From: Microbacterium salsuginis
GTDB lineage: Bacteria; Actinomycetota; Actinomycetes; Actinomycetales; Microbacteriaceae
Assembly: GCF_012524205.1 (NCBI RefSeq)
Contig: NZ_JABACI010000001.1
Span: 620,001 to 684,000 of the forward strand
Reading direction: 5' to 3'
Length of the DNA: 64,000 nt
This document shows, one piece after another, positions 19,062 through 28,039 of this stretch (position 1 is its first letter; the number at the start of each line of letters is the position of its first letter). The position numbers and the translations under genes are program-made. The notes under the pieces are model-generated. The model did not search any database. It saw only the letters and a list, made by a program, of their open reading frames with translations, and had not been told where the DNA came from.

Positions 19062-20147
19062 CTACTCCCCCGCCGTCTCGGACTGTCCGCGCGAGGACGA
19101 CTCGGCCTTCTCACCGCCGGCCTCGAGCACGTCGCCCGCCGGGAGCTCCTGGTGCCCGCCGAACTGCAAGCGCATCGCCGACAGGATCTGGTTCGCGAAC
19201 TGGTCCTCGTCGCGCGAGGCGAACCGTTCGAAGAGTGATGCCGCGAGCACCGGCGCCGGCACGCCGGTGTCGACCGCTGCCTTGACCGTCCACCGGCCCT
19301 CGCCCGAGTCCGACACGCGACCGGCGAGGCCCTCGAGCGTCGGGTTCCCGTGAAGAGCGGCCGCGGTGAGGTCGAGCAGCCACGACGAGATGACGGACCC
19401 ACGCCGCCAGAGCTCGGCGACCTTCGGCGTGTCGATCGTGAACTGGTAGAACTCGGGTTCCTCCAGCGGAGCGATCTCGGCGGAGTGCTCGGCCTGCGTG
19501 ATGCCGGCGTCGGCATGCTCGAGGATGTTGAAACCCTCGGCGAGGGCAGCCATCACGCCGTACTCGATGCCGTTGTGCACCATCTTCACGAAGTGCCCAG
19601 CGCCCGAGGGGCCGCAGTGGAGGTAGCCGAGCTCTTCCGGCGCCGGATCGCCGGATCGACCCGGCGTGCGCGGCACATCGCCGCCACCCGGTGCGATCGT
19701 CTTGAGAATCGGCTCGATGCGCGCGAACGCCTCGTCCGGTCCGCCGACCATGAGGCAGTAACCGCGTTCGAGTCCGAAGACGCCGCCACTCGTGCCGATG
19801 TCGACGTAGTGGATGCCGGTGTCCTTGAGCTTCGCTGCGCGCCGCACGTCGTCGCGATAGTTGGAGTTGCCGCCGTCGATGAGGATGTCGCCGGGATCGA
19901 GGACGGCCGAGACCTCGTCGACCACCGTCCCGGTGAGTCCGGCCGGGATCATGAGCCAGATCGCCCGCGGCGCCTCGAGCTTCGCGACCATGTCGGCCAG
20001 GCTCGTCGCGCCCACCGCACCCTCGCCGGCGAGGGTGTCCACGGCATCCGGATTCACGTCGAAGACGACGCATTCGTGACCGTCTCGCATCAGGCGCCGC
20101 ACGATGTTCGCGCCCATCCGGCCGAGTCCCACCATTCCCAGTTGCAT
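19062..20147 (-). CDS. 6-phosphogluconate dehydrogenase, decarboxylating (YqeC/GndA-type)
   Basis: A 361-residue enzyme that converts 6-phosphogluconate to ribulose 5-phosphate and CO2 with reduction of NAD(P)+. The cofactor loop [10 protein letters not shown] is at the N-terminus. Then come the family motif [31 protein letters not shown] for substrate binding, and the catalytic [16 protein letters not shown] with Lys, His and Asn. It is the short, single-repeat type, shorter than the 470-residue classical Gnd. The last about 40 residues ([19 protein letters not shown]) are polar and extra. It is a single gene, closed by a hairpin. Confidence 0.92.
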   Translation of the reverse strand: MQLGMVGLGRMGANIVRRLMRDGHECVVFDVNPDAVDTLAGEGAVGATSLADMVAKLEAPRAIWLMIPAGLTGTVVDEVSAVLDPGDILIDGGNSNYRDDVRRAAKLKDTGIHYVDIGTSGGVFGLERGYCLMVGGPDEAFARIEPILKTIAPGGGDVPRTPGRSGDPAPEELGYLHCGPSGAGHFVKMVHNGIEYGVMAALAEGFNILEHADAGITQAEHSAEIAPLEEPEFYQFTIDTPKVAELWRRGSVISSWLLDLTAAALHGNPTLEGLAGRVSDSGEGRWTVKAAVDTGVPAPVLAASLFERFASRDEDQFANQILSAMRLQFGGHQELPAGDVLEAGGEKAESSSRGQSETAGE

Positions 20148-20269
20148 CTGCCCCGCTCCTCGTCTCGCTCAGCTTCCGTTGCGCGTACGTCGTCGCGCAG
20201 GCTCACGGTCGCAGTCTAGAGAGCGGGAGCAACCCGGCGGCAGACTCCCGGCGACGGCCGCGAGACGTG

Positions 20270-20803
20270 TCAGACCGGGAGGCGCCCACCCGAGGCGCGC
20301 ACAAGAGCCTGCAGGCCCCACGCGATCAAGCCGCACACGACGCCGGTGGCAAGGCCGGTCACGAGACTGCTGATCGTGCCCGCACCGCGCAGCACGGCCT
20401 CTTCGAGACCGGGAGCGAGCACCCCTTGCAGCGCGCCACCGAGACTCGGCGGGTCGTCGCCGAAGACGGCACCCCACGAGAGGTTGTGAATGAGGGCGAG
20501 GGCGACGCCCAGCAGGCCGCCCGCGACGAAGAGCGACAGCAGCGGGCGGCGAGACCAGAGCATCGCGACGACGACCCAGACGACGAGCGGCAGCACGGCG
20601 AGAGCCGTGTTCGCGAGCGACCCGGGGTCCACCAGGCCGAGGTCGTGGGCGATGATGCGGGGCACCGCGAGAGCCGCCAGACCCATGATCACGACCAGCG
20701 GCAGGCCCAGCCCGCGCGAGGAGCGACGCACGCCGATCGTCGGCGCAGGTCCCGTGGCGCGGACTGCGGGCGCGGACGCAGAGGGATGCTGCGGAGAAGA
20801 CAT
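20270..20803 (-). CDS. multi-pass hypothetical membrane protein
   Basis: About 177 residues with a disordered Ser/Pro/Ala-rich start (MSSPQHPSASAPAV) and four hydrophobic segments, for example LGLPLVVIMGLAALAVP and TALAVLPLVVWVVVAML. I do not recognise a family or catalytic motif. The ATG at 20803 is favoured because TAGCGT lies 7 bases upstream, the pattern of leaderless genes in this window; an in-frame GTG at 20833 lies above that box. It stands alone between gnd and the ABC1 kinase gene. Confidence 0.7.
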   Translation of the reverse strand: MSSPQHPSASAPAVRATGPAPTIGVRRSSRGLGLPLVVIMGLAALAVPRIIAHDLGLVDPGSLANTALAVLPLVVWVVVAMLWSRRPLLSLFVAGGLLGVALALIHNLSWGAVFGDDPPSLGGALQGVLAPGLEEAVLRGAGTISSLVTGLATGVVCGLIAWGLQALVRASGGRLPV

Positions 20804-20810
20804 GCCTCCG

Positions 20811-20816
20811 ACGCTA
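20811..20816 (-). promoter_or_regulatory. -10 box, leaderless promoter of the membrane protein gene
   Basis: TAGCGT on the minus strand, 7 bases before the ATG at 20803. Confidence 0.45.
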
Positions 20817-20897
20817 GGAGTCCCGCCGGCCACGCCCCAGCCCGCTGACCCGAAAGGTCGACGGGGGATTTCCCCCGTGTCCGGTCCGGAATCGAGC

Positions 20898-22598
20898 TCA
20901 GCCGAGCGGACCGCGGCGTGCGGCCCACCCCGCGAACAGCGCGTGCAGCAGCGGAACCACCGATCCGACCATCAGCACGGTGCCCAGGACCTGCTCATCG
21001 GCACGCAGCACCGTCCCGCCGATCAGCAGTCCCGCGAAGAGGACGGCCGAGATCACGCGGCGCCCGATGCGCTCCAGGCCGCGGATGCGCTGATCCAGCC
21101 GGGGAGTGTCGACGGTGAGCCGGCCCTCTTCGATGCGCGTCACCACGTCGTCCAGACGACGCGGCAGCCGCACCATCACACCCGCGATCGAGAGCGCTTC
21201 GCGCGCGAACGCCTTGACCGTGTTGCCGCTCTCGTCGCGCAGCAGCTGATCGGCGTACGGCTCGACGGCATCCCACATGTTGAATGCCGGGTCGAGCGAA
21301 CTGCACATGCCCGACGTCAACGACACCGTCCGCACGATGAGGAGGAAGTTGTCGGGCAACTGGAACGGCATCGCCCGCACCACATCGCCGAACTCGACGG
21401 CGAAGTCGCGGAACTCCCGAGGATCCACCTTCTGCAACTCGGCGAAGCCCATGCCTCCGAAACGGGCGAACAGGGCCGTCATCGCTCGCTCGAGCTCGAC
21501 GGTGTCGGCAGAGGGCAGCAGCAGTCCCACCTCGCGGATGCTCTCGACGAGCTGGCGGCCGTTGCGCGCCGCGACCGCGATGATCAGCTGCCGCAGACCC
21601 TGCCGCAGCGAGTCGGGCACCTCGCCCATCATCCCGAAGTCGATGAACGTCAGGGTCCACGGCCGGGCCGCAGCATCCGTCCTCGCAGGCCGCGGCGTGA
21701 CGAAGATGTTGCCGGGATGCGGATCGGCGTGGAAGAAGCCGTCGACGAAGAGCTGGTCGAACATGACCTTGGCGAACTCGGCGGCCACCTCGGACGGGTC
21801 GATGCCGGCGGCGCGCAGCCCGGCCTGGTCGTTGATCTTGATCGCGGTCACATCCGAGAGGGTCAGCACGCGCCGCGTGGTGCGCTCCCACGCGATCTCG
21901 GGAACAGTCACGCGTGCGTCGTCCGCGAAGTTCTCGGCGAACCGTTCCGCGTTGCGCGCCTCGTGGAGGTAGTCGATCTCGAGCATGCTCGTGTGCGCGA
22001 ACTCCTCGATGAGCGCCGGCAGATCGACGTGCTCGCGCACCACCGCGACACGGCTGAGCCAGCGCGCCACTTTGCGCAACGCGGCGAGGTCGACGTCGAC
22101 GATCTCGTCGATCCCCGGTCGCTGCACCTTCACGACGACATCCGCGAATCCGGCCTCCGCTGCGTCGGCGGCCGAAAGGCGGGCACGGTGGGCCTGACCG
22201 AGGGATGCCGCGGCGAGCGGCGTCGGGTCGACCCACTCGTAGGCGACGTCGAGCGGGACGCCGAGCTCGGACTCGGCGAGGGTACGGATCGCGCCGAACT
22301 CGACGGGGGGCACCTCGTCCTGCAGGCCCTCGAGCTCTTTCGTGATCTCGGGAGGCAGCACATCCAGTCGTGACGACATGTACTGGCCGACCTTGATCAT
22401 GAGACCGCCGAGCGATACCGCGAGGGTATGGAAGCTGCGCGCGACGCCACGCAGCCGGCGGGCCCGGCCCCGCGCCGCGAGTCCCGAGAGTCCGATGCGC
22501 GGCAGGAAGAGCTCGAACCACCAGGCCTGCGCCATGTAGAGCGCCGCGAAGCGCAGGATGCGGCGATAGCGCGCGCGCGAACTGCCGACGTCGGGCAT
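20898..22598 (-). CDS. ABC1/UbiB (AarF) family atypical kinase
   Basis: A 566-residue protein-kinase-like protein with a C-terminal membrane hairpin. The family KxGQ motif is LMIKVGQYMSSRLDVLPPEI. The Ala-rich nucleotide loop is ASLGQAHRARL, followed by VVVKVQRPG with the ATP-site Lys, FFHADPHPGNIFVTP as the catalytic loop and FIDFGMMGE as the metal-binding DFG. Two hydrophobic segments follow near residues 510-560. UbiB proteins support isoprenoid quinone synthesis or lipid trafficking; this species probably makes menaquinone, so the exact role is open. It lies 51 bases after the padR gene and is probably cotranscribed. Confidence 0.9.
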   Translation of the reverse strand: MPDVGSSRARYRRILRFAALYMAQAWWFELFLPRIGLSGLAARGRARRLRGVARSFHTLAVSLGGLMIKVGQYMSSRLDVLPPEITKELEGLQDEVPPVEFGAIRTLAESELGVPLDVAYEWVDPTPLAAASLGQAHRARLSAADAAEAGFADVVVKVQRPGIDEIVDVDLAALRKVARWLSRVAVVREHVDLPALIEEFAHTSMLEIDYLHEARNAERFAENFADDARVTVPEIAWERTTRRVLTLSDVTAIKINDQAGLRAAGIDPSEVAAEFAKVMFDQLFVDGFFHADPHPGNIFVTPRPARTDAAARPWTLTFIDFGMMGEVPDSLRQGLRQLIIAVAARNGRQLVESIREVGLLLPSADTVELERAMTALFARFGGMGFAELQKVDPREFRDFAVEFGDVVRAMPFQLPDNFLLIVRTVSLTSGMCSSLDPAFNMWDAVEPYADQLLRDESGNTVKAFAREALSIAGVMVRLPRRLDDVVTRIEEGRLTVDTPRLDQRIRGLERIGRRVISAVLFAGLLIGGTVLRADEQVLGTVLMVGSVVPLLHALFAGWAARRGPLG

Positions 22599-22649
22599 CG
22601 AATCTCCTAGATCCCCAGGGGACCGCGCCGACGAGTCAGGCGCATCCGG

Positions 22650-23213
22650 TCAGTCCTGAGCGAGGATCGAGTAGAGCTTACGACGGGCCTCGTCCAGCAC
22701 GTCGACGGCCTGCTGCACCTGCTCGGGGCTGCCGCTGCTCGCCACCTGGGCGGTGGCCTGCGCCAGCTTGGCACCTGCCTTCGGCAGTGCCGTGGCGCGA
22801 GCCGAATCCCGCGCGCCGGCCGCCTCCCACGGAGCGGAGGTGCCCTCGGCCGCGGCGGCTTCCGCACGCCCGGCCTCGGTCAGCGAGTACGTCTTCTTGC
22901 CGGCGGACTCCTCGGCGACGATGAGTCCCTCGTCGGCGAGCATCTGAAGAGTCGGATACACCGAGCCGGGGCTCGGCTTCCATGCACCCGCGCTGCGCGT
23001 CTCGATCTCTTGGATGATCTGGTAGCCGTGCATGGGCTTCTCGGCGAGGATCGCCAGCACCGCCGCCCGGACATCGCCGCGGGCCATGCGGGGCGAGAAC
23101 TTCTGCTCGAACGTCTCGCGCAGCTGATCCATCGCCTCCCACAGGCCACCGGGCAGACCGGATCCCTGTCCCCTGTGTCGCGGACCGAACTGATCTCCTG
23201 TGAAACCGCTCAT
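22650..23213 (-). CDS. PadR family transcriptional regulator
   Basis: A 187-residue regulator. A Gly-rich N-terminal tail of about 45 residues precedes the winged helix, with AVLAILAEKPMHGYQIIQEI and PSPGSVYPTLQMLADEGLI as the PadR signature, and KKTYSLTEAGRAEAAA as the wing. The C-terminal part is helical and would mediate dimerisation. CGAGGAGG is well placed before the ATG at 23213. A perfect CGATATATCG dyad lies about 50 bases upstream, a likely self-operator. The kinase gene directly downstream is the probable co-regulated target. Confidence 0.92.
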   Translation of the reverse strand: MSGFTGDQFGPRHRGQGSGLPGGLWEAMDQLRETFEQKFSPRMARGDVRAAVLAILAEKPMHGYQIIQEIETRSAGAWKPSPGSVYPTLQMLADEGLIVAEESAGKKTYSLTEAGRAEAAAAEGTSAPWEAAGARDSARATALPKAGAKLAQATAQVASSGSPEQVQQAVDVLDEARRKLYSILAQD

Positions 23214-23250
23214 GAGAACCTCCTCGAACGAGTGCCTGCCGATACCCCGA

Positions 23251-23270
23251 CGATACATAGCGATATATCG
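23251..23270. promoter_or_regulatory. candidate PadR operator
   Basis: The AT-rich block contains the perfect palindrome CGATATATCG (23261-23270), preceded by the related CGATACATAG. It lies in the promoter area of the PadR gene, in otherwise GC-rich DNA. Confidence 0.6.
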
Positions 23271-23294
23271 TTCGGCAAGGATCTCGGCGAACTG

Positions 23295-23903
23295 TCAGGT
23301 CCCGGCACTCGCCACCGGCTGCCGCAGGATCGTCCGCAGCTTCGCGGGATCAGTGCGCCGGATGTCGCTGAGGTAGATCTCGTGGTGCTTGCCGGTCATG
23401 CGCAGCCCGCGCGACGGAATGAACTCATCGTGCATCTCGGCGAGCACGGGCCCCTCGTCGTCGAACGACCCGAGATGGAGGGTCTGCACGCAACGACCCT
23501 CATCGAGGGTGCCGAGCCGTATCCGCTCGATCGCCGGCGCCTCCGGGGCTGCGGCGACGGCGCGGTCGAAGAGCTCGTCGGTGACCCAGTCGGGCACCAT
23601 GTTCAGCGCGGTCCAGTCCCACTGCGATTTGTCGCGATCAGTCGTGAACGACGACATGTCGGCGGACCACCAGAGCGCTTCCAGCGGCATCACCACGTAG
23701 TCGCGCTCGAGTTCCCGCTTGCTGAGGAACTTGAGCTTGTACGCCACCGGGAAGATGGTCGAGATGGCATCCCCGTAGGCCTTCGTGTTCGGGTCACCGT
23801 GACCGTCGATCATGAGATAACGCAGCGGCGGGACGTCGATGACGTCGAAGACGCCCCGACGAGCGGAGTAGGCGGCGAGTTCCTTCTTGAAGTCGATCTT
23901 CAC
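23295..23903 (-). CDS. GyrI-like small-molecule-binding domain protein
   Basis: A 202-residue stand-alone GyrI-like (SHS2 module) protein. The start MKIDFKKELAAYSARRG and the segments PPLRYLMIDGHGDPN, AVAYKLKFLSKRE-like YKLKFLSKRELERDYV and PLEALWW match the family in which a GyrI-like domain binds or hydrolyses lipophilic cations. The ending RMTGKHHEIYLSDIRRTDP is also typical. The start is a GTG with AGGGCGG about 8 bases upstream. It lies divergently near the PadR operator region but on the same strand; no clear link is shown. Confidence 0.82.
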   Translation of the reverse strand: MKIDFKKELAAYSARRGVFDVIDVPPLRYLMIDGHGDPNTKAYGDAISTIFPVAYKLKFLSKRELERDYVVMPLEALWWSADMSSFTTDRDKSQWDWTALNMVPDWVTDELFDRAVAAAPEAPAIERIRLGTLDEGRCVQTLHLGSFDDEGPVLAEMHDEFIPSRGLRMTGKHHEIYLSDIRRTDPAKLRTILRQPVASAGT

Positions 23904-23918
23904 GTGTGGTCCGCCCTG

Positions 23919-24143
23919 TCATTCCGCAGCGAGGTCGTCGTTGAGCTCCGCCTCGCTGAGGGCGTCGCCGGGCACCGGAGGACGGAAGACCCCGTTCGCG
24001 GGGAACTCGGGCGCTTCCATGTCGTCGGGCTCATGCCCGGTGGGCTCGAGGATGTCGACATCGTGATCGAGGTCGATCTCGGCGGCCTCGGTGTCGCGAG
24101 ATGTGGGCAGATGAACAGGCATGAACGGCTCGGCAGTCGACAT
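23919..24143 (-). CDS. small acidic hypothetical protein
   Basis: 74 residues, strongly acidic (EAAEIDLDHDVDILEPTGHE, EAELNDDLAAE), with no hydrophobic segment, probably disordered. GGGAGAA lies 7-13 bases before the ATG; the same bases contain GAGAAT at 6 bases, which could serve as a -10. It precedes the GyrI-like gene on the same strand by 15 bases and may be cotranscribed with it. No function is recognised. Confidence 0.65.
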   Translation of the reverse strand: MSTAEPFMPVHLPTSRDTEAAEIDLDHDVDILEPTGHEPDDMEAPEFPANGVFRPPVPGDALSEAELNDDLAAE

Positions 24144-24279
24144 GCGCGCATTCTCCCATCCACGTCGAGCGCATGGGTGAACGCCACGGCCGCGGCGAGC
24201 GCGTCAACTGTGTCAAGCCCGTGTCGCGTCTCGCCATCACTGCGTAGCGTGCGGAGCATTCGCACACGGAAGGACTGCC

Positions 24280-24888
24280 ATGCTCCGCGCACTCGCCCTC
24301 AACTGCACTTTGAAGCCGTCGCCCGACGCCTCCAGCTGCGAGCTGATGGCACAGCAGGTTCTCGATGAACTCGCCGGCCACGGCGCCACCGGCGAGCAGA
24401 TGCGGGTCGTGGACTTCGACGTGAAACCGGGAGTGAGGGCCGACATGGGCGGCGGAGACCAGTGGCCGCAGCTCCGAGACAAGGTCATGGCAGCCGACAT
24501 CCTGGTCTTCGCCACGCCGACCTGGATGGGTCACATGTCCAGCGTCGCTCAGCGAGTGCTCGAGCGCCTCGATGCCGAGCTTTCGGAGACGGATGCCGAG
24601 GGCCGTGCGATCCTCGCCGGCAAGGTCGCGGTCACCGTCGTGCTCGGCAACGAGGACGGCGCGCACGCCATCACAGCCGATCTGTACCAGGCGCTCGGCG
24701 ATGTCGGCTTCAGCATCCCGTCCCAGGGCGGCGTGTATTGGAACGGCGAGGCGATGCAGACGACCGACTACAAAGACCTGCCAGGCACACCCGAGAAGGT
24801 CGCTTCGACCATCTCCACCCTCGCGCGCAACGCGGCGCACCTGGCCACCGTGCTGAAGGAGCGCCCGTATCCGGCGCCGCCGGCGTGA
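24280..24888 (+). CDS. flavodoxin-fold NAD(P)H-dependent oxidoreductase
   Basis: A 202-residue FMN reductase-like protein. The first strand and phosphate loop are ALALNCTLKPSPDASSCELMAQQ. DILVFATPTWMGHMSSVAQRVLERLDA is the FMN-isoalloxazine loop of the FMN_red/flavodoxin-like-fold family, and VVLGNEDGAHAITADLYQAL follows. Such enzymes reduce quinones, nitro compounds or azo dyes. GGAAGGAC precedes the ATG, and TAGCGT at 24244-24249 is a plausible -10. It is a single gene convergent with the Lrp regulator. Confidence 0.85.
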   Translation: MLRALALNCTLKPSPDASSCELMAQQVLDELAGHGATGEQMRVVDFDVKPGVRADMGGGDQWPQLRDKVMAADILVFATPTWMGHMSSVAQRVLERLDAELSETDAEGRAILAGKVAVTVVLGNEDGAHAITADLYQALGDVGFSIPSQGGVYWNGEAMQTTDYKDLPGTPEKVASTISTLARNAAHLATVLKERPYPAPPA

Positions 24889-24909
24889 CGGCAGGCGTGC
24901 TGTCGGCGA

Positions 24910-25923
24910 TCACGCCATTCCGACCTGCGCCCGCCACCAAGGCGTTTCAACGAATCCGCGCTTGAGGAAGAGGAGCTCCATGTTGGCCGTCCACCCTTCC
25001 ACGCCCTCCAGGTGCGCCAGCGAATCGGTCACGAAGCGGAAGAGATCGTCGACAGAGGTGGTGATCACCTCGCACAGGAGGGCGTTGTCATCCAGGAGTG
25101 CCGCCAAATACCTCACGAACGGATAGCGCGCCAGCTCCTGAGCGACCGCATCGATGCGGTCCGGACTCACCTTGACGGTGAGGAAGGTCTCAGCCCCCAT
25201 TCCCAGCGCCGCCGATTGCACCAGCGTGACGATGTCGACGCACCGCGAGGCCCGTAACCGCTCGAAGCGGCGTCGCACGCTCGACTCGTTGAGACCCAGA
25301 CGATCGGCGATCCGCTGGAAGGTTTCGCGACCGTCCTCTTTCAGCATCGCCAAGATGTCGCGATCGGCCTGGTCGAAGTGATCGGGCGAGCACGTCTCAG
25401 GCTCCCCGGCATGCGGCCTCCCGGCCTCCTCCGACGGCCCGACGAGCTCCTCGTACAGCTGGCGTCCCCAGTCGAAGCTCACTTTGTACACGTGCATGAC
25501 GAGGTCACTGCGCCAGCGTTCCACGCCCGCGATCGGCTGGAGGGCGACGGCCAACTGCGGATAGTGCGTGGCTCCGCCGCGCACCACGAGTTCGGCCATG
25601 ATGTCGTAGCTTCCCGTCACGACGGTGCAGAAGCGTACATCGGGATCGCGGATGAGCTGTTCTGCGACCGCCATCTGGGTGCCGGGCGCGCAGTTGATCC
25701 GTACGAAGAACTGCGCATGCGGGCCGTCAGCGTCCAGCGCCGGCACCGCGACGATCCGCGCGACGCCTTCGGCGATGAGCTGCTGACCGCGGCGCGACAC
25801 CGTCGAAACGGGTGCCGAGACCGCCTCGGCGATCGCGCGCCAGCTCGCGCGGCCGTCGCGTTGTAGCGCGACGATGATGCGCTTGTCGAGGTCGGTGAGC
25901 CTGTCGAGAGCGCTGTCCGTCAT
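24910..25923 (-). CDS. Lrp/AsnC family regulator, double-domain form
   Basis: A 337-residue regulator made of two fused Lrp units. Each unit has a helix-turn-helix and a RAM/effector domain: LTDLDKRIIVALQRDGRASWRAIAEAV with VSAPVSTVSRRGQ, then a first AsnC domain; a second unit begins FDQADRDILAMLKEDGRETFQRIADRL with LNESSVRRRFERL and ends in a second AsnC domain. The usual Lrp is about 150 residues, so one chain equals a dimer. The ATG overlaps the stop of the hydrolase gene upstream (ATGA), so it is the last gene of the peptide-uptake operon and its probable regulator, sensing an amino acid or peptide product. Confidence 0.9.
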   Translation of the reverse strand: MTDSALDRLTDLDKRIIVALQRDGRASWRAIAEAVSAPVSTVSRRGQQLIAEGVARIVAVPALDADGPHAQFFVRINCAPGTQMAVAEQLIRDPDVRFCTVVTGSYDIMAELVVRGGATHYPQLAVALQPIAGVERWRSDLVMHVYKVSFDWGRQLYEELVGPSEEAGRPHAGEPETCSPDHFDQADRDILAMLKEDGRETFQRIADRLGLNESSVRRRFERLRASRCVDIVTLVQSAALGMGAETFLTVKVSPDRIDAVAQELARYPFVRYLAALLDDNALLCEVITTSVDDLFRFVTDSLAHLEGVEGWTANMELLFLKRGFVETPWWRAQVGMA

Positions 25924-26822
25924 ACGCGCGCGTTCGGCGGATAGACCTCGTTCAGGAAGCCTCTCACCGTACTCGTCCATTCCTCCGCCTGCTCGATCTG
26001 GGGCGAGTGTCCCGACTCCTCGAAGATCGTGAGCCGTGCGCCGGGGATCAGTTCCACGATGGTCTCACTGCACGATACCGGCGTGATCCAGTCCGTGCGT
26101 CCTACCGTGACGAGTGTCGGCACGGCGATCGAGGGCAACTGGGGCTTCACGTCATAGGCGGGCAGGTTGACCGAGAAGGCGTAGTTGTGAGCCTCGTACC
26201 GGTAAGGCGTGGCCTGGACCTTTCTTTCCGTCGCCTCAGGGTCGTAGACGAAGTCGTAGAGGGGAAGGATCTCGCGCCAGCAGTCCTTGAGATCTTCATT
26301 GTCGCGAACGCGACCCTCGTCGATGCGGTCGAATTTGTCCATGTCGATCGTGACGCGATCGCTTGCGAGCGCATTCTCGCGCGCCAAGTGGGCGTTCGAG
26401 TTGTCCGGAGACGTGTCGCGAAGCACCAGTGCGCGCACGCGCTGGGGGTAGCGGATGGCATACTCCATCGCCATGAAGCCGCCATAGGACCCGCCCGCCA
26501 TGGCGATCGAGTCGGCTCCGACCCACTCACGCAGCCCGTCAATGTCCGCTGCCCACTGCTCGTGGCTGAAAACGCCCGAGCCTTCGCTCTCGCCGCTCCC
26601 GCGCGCATCGAACACCACGACGCGATACTCGTCGGCGAGTCGCCCAAAGCTCGCACGTGGTTCCGCACGAGAGCCAAGCCCCGGTGCACCGTGATGCGTG
26701 ATGATGACCGGCGCCCCCTCGGGCCCCAGCACCTCGACGGCGAGTTCGTTGTCGTTGATGCGCACGCGCTGCGCGGTACTGGTGGCGCGCGCGAACTCGG
26801 GCGAGACGGTGTCCTGGGCCAT
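25920..26822 (-). CDS. alpha/beta hydrolase, proline iminopeptidase-like
   Basis: A 300-residue hydrolase. The oxyanion loop is HHGAPG (about 44-49), and DARGSGESEG follows. The nucleophile elbow AGGSYGGFMAM places Ser at about 112, matching the GGSYGG of prolyl aminopeptidases. GRTDWITP supplies the acid and ESGHSPQIEQ the His. Prolyl aminopeptidases release N-terminal proline; related enzymes cleave other amides or esters. GAGAGGAG precedes the ATG at 26822. It lies between the Lrp gene and the M24 gene in one operon, so it probably works on the imported substrate in the cytoplasm. Confidence 0.85.
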   Translation of the reverse strand: MAQDTVSPEFARATSTAQRVRINDNELAVEVLGPEGAPVIITHHGAPGLGSRAEPRASFGRLADEYRVVVFDARGSGESEGSGVFSHEQWAADIDGLREWVGADSIAMAGGSYGGFMAMEYAIRYPQRVRALVLRDTSPDNSNAHLARENALASDRVTIDMDKFDRIDEGRVRDNEDLKDCWREILPLYDFVYDPEATERKVQATPYRYEAHNYAFSVNLPAYDVKPQLPSIAVPTLVTVGRTDWITPVSCSETIVELIPGARLTIFEESGHSPQIEQAEEWTSTVRGFLNEVYPPNARV

Positions 26823-26845
26823 GATGGCTCCTCTCGATGAATGGG

Positions 26846-28039
26846 TCAGAAGGACACGACGCAGTCGTCGAGCGACCGCGGAAAACTGGTGAGCGGCTCG
26901 GACCCCGTCGGGGTCACGAGCATGCTGTCGCTGATGCGATAACCGGCGTGGCCGGGGATGTAGATGCCCGGCTCGTTGGAGACGATCATCCCTGTCTCCA
27001 GCGGAGTGGGATCTCCGTCTTCGAGCCACGGCGGCTCGTGCATCCCGAGGCCGATGCCGTGACCCTGACGATGACGCAGGTACTGACTGAAGCCGGCCTC
27101 TCGGATCACATCGAGGCAGCGCGCGTTGCTGTCGGCGCACCGCACACCCGGCGCGATCGCGTCGGAGCCGACGGCTTGAGCGAGTCGGATCGTGTCGTGA
27201 TACCGGCGCTGCTCCGCGGTCGGCTCGCCGAGCACGAACGTCCGCTCCCCCTCCACGAAGCGGCCGCCGACGGCGGCACCGAGCGAAAGCATGAACGTGT
27301 CGCCGGGCCGCAGCCGGTACGACGACGGCAACCCGTGCGGGATCGCGGAGTTGGCGCCCGCGTATACCAACCCGCCCGCCATGAAGGAGATGACGACGAC
27401 GTCGCGATGCTCGGCGTACATGCGGCCGACCCCCACCCCGCCGACGTGCGACGCGAGCTCAGCCTCGGAGGGCAGCTCTCCTCCGGCCGCGATCGCGTCG
27501 CTGATCAGTGCGAGGCCGGCCTCGAGCATGAGGTCGGTGATGCGGGCAGCCTCTCGGTGCAGCGCGACTTCTTCAGGCAGTTTCACGTATCGAGCGAGCG
27601 TGACAACCTCGGTCGGGACGAAAACCGCATCGGGCAATGCGCGCGACATCATCGCCAGACGATGCTGGGTCACCAGCGTCGTCACGCCCAGGCGGGCGGC
27701 GGCCGGTATGGCCCGCGCGAGCGCCATGAACGGATTCTCCACGCCGGGGTACTCGGCGTAGGTGACGATGTCGGCCCGCGCGTGCTGCTCCTCGGCGTGC
27801 TGGCGTTCCAGTACGGGCACCATCAGGAGGGCACGCTCGCCGTCCAGGTAGGCCGCCACCGGCCGCTCGCCCGGATGATGGAAGAAGCCGGTCAGGTACG
27901 ACACGTCCTCAGGGTCATCGGTCAAGATCCCGTCGAAGCCGGCATCGTCGATCCGGCCGCGCACGCGGGCTTGGATGCGGTCGTACACGTCGGGACTCAA
28001 GCGCTGCGAGAACAGCGTCGGTGCAGTGTCAGCGTTCAT
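26846..28039 (-). CDS. M24 family (creatinase/Xaa-Pro dipeptidase-like) hydrolase with altered metal site
   Basis: A 397-residue two-domain pita-bread protein. The N-terminal creatinase_N domain (about 15-150) includes VSYLTGFFHHPGERP. The catalytic domain follows, with NSAIPHGLP, RHRQGHGIGLGMHEPP and VSNEPGIYIPGHAGYRISDS. Of the five metal ligands of Xaa-Pro peptidases, only His327 and Glu356 are kept. The first Asp is Ser252 (FMLSLGA), the second is Glu263 (FVEGERTF), and the last Glu is Ser370 (YRISDS). Creatinases have the same fold without metal and keep similar histidines. It is therefore more likely a metal-free amidinohydrolase or amidase than a true peptidase. It overlaps the permease gene by 11 bases. 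Confidence 0.82.
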   Translation of the reverse strand: MNADTAPTLFSQRLSPDVYDRIQARVRGRIDDAGFDGILTDDPEDVSYLTGFFHHPGERPVAAYLDGERALLMVPVLERQHAEEQHARADIVTYAEYPGVENPFMALARAIPAAARLGVTTLVTQHRLAMMSRALPDAVFVPTEVVTLARYVKLPEEVALHREAARITDLMLEAGLALISDAIAAGGELPSEAELASHVGGVGVGRMYAEHRDVVVISFMAGGLVYAGANSAIPHGLPSSYRLRPGDTFMLSLGAAVGGRFVEGERTFVLGEPTAEQRRYHDTIRLAQAVGSDAIAPGVRCADSNARCLDVIREAGFSQYLRHRQGHGIGLGMHEPPWLEDGDPTPLETGMIVSNEPGIYIPGHAGYRISDSMLVTPTGSEPLTSFPRSLDDCVVSF

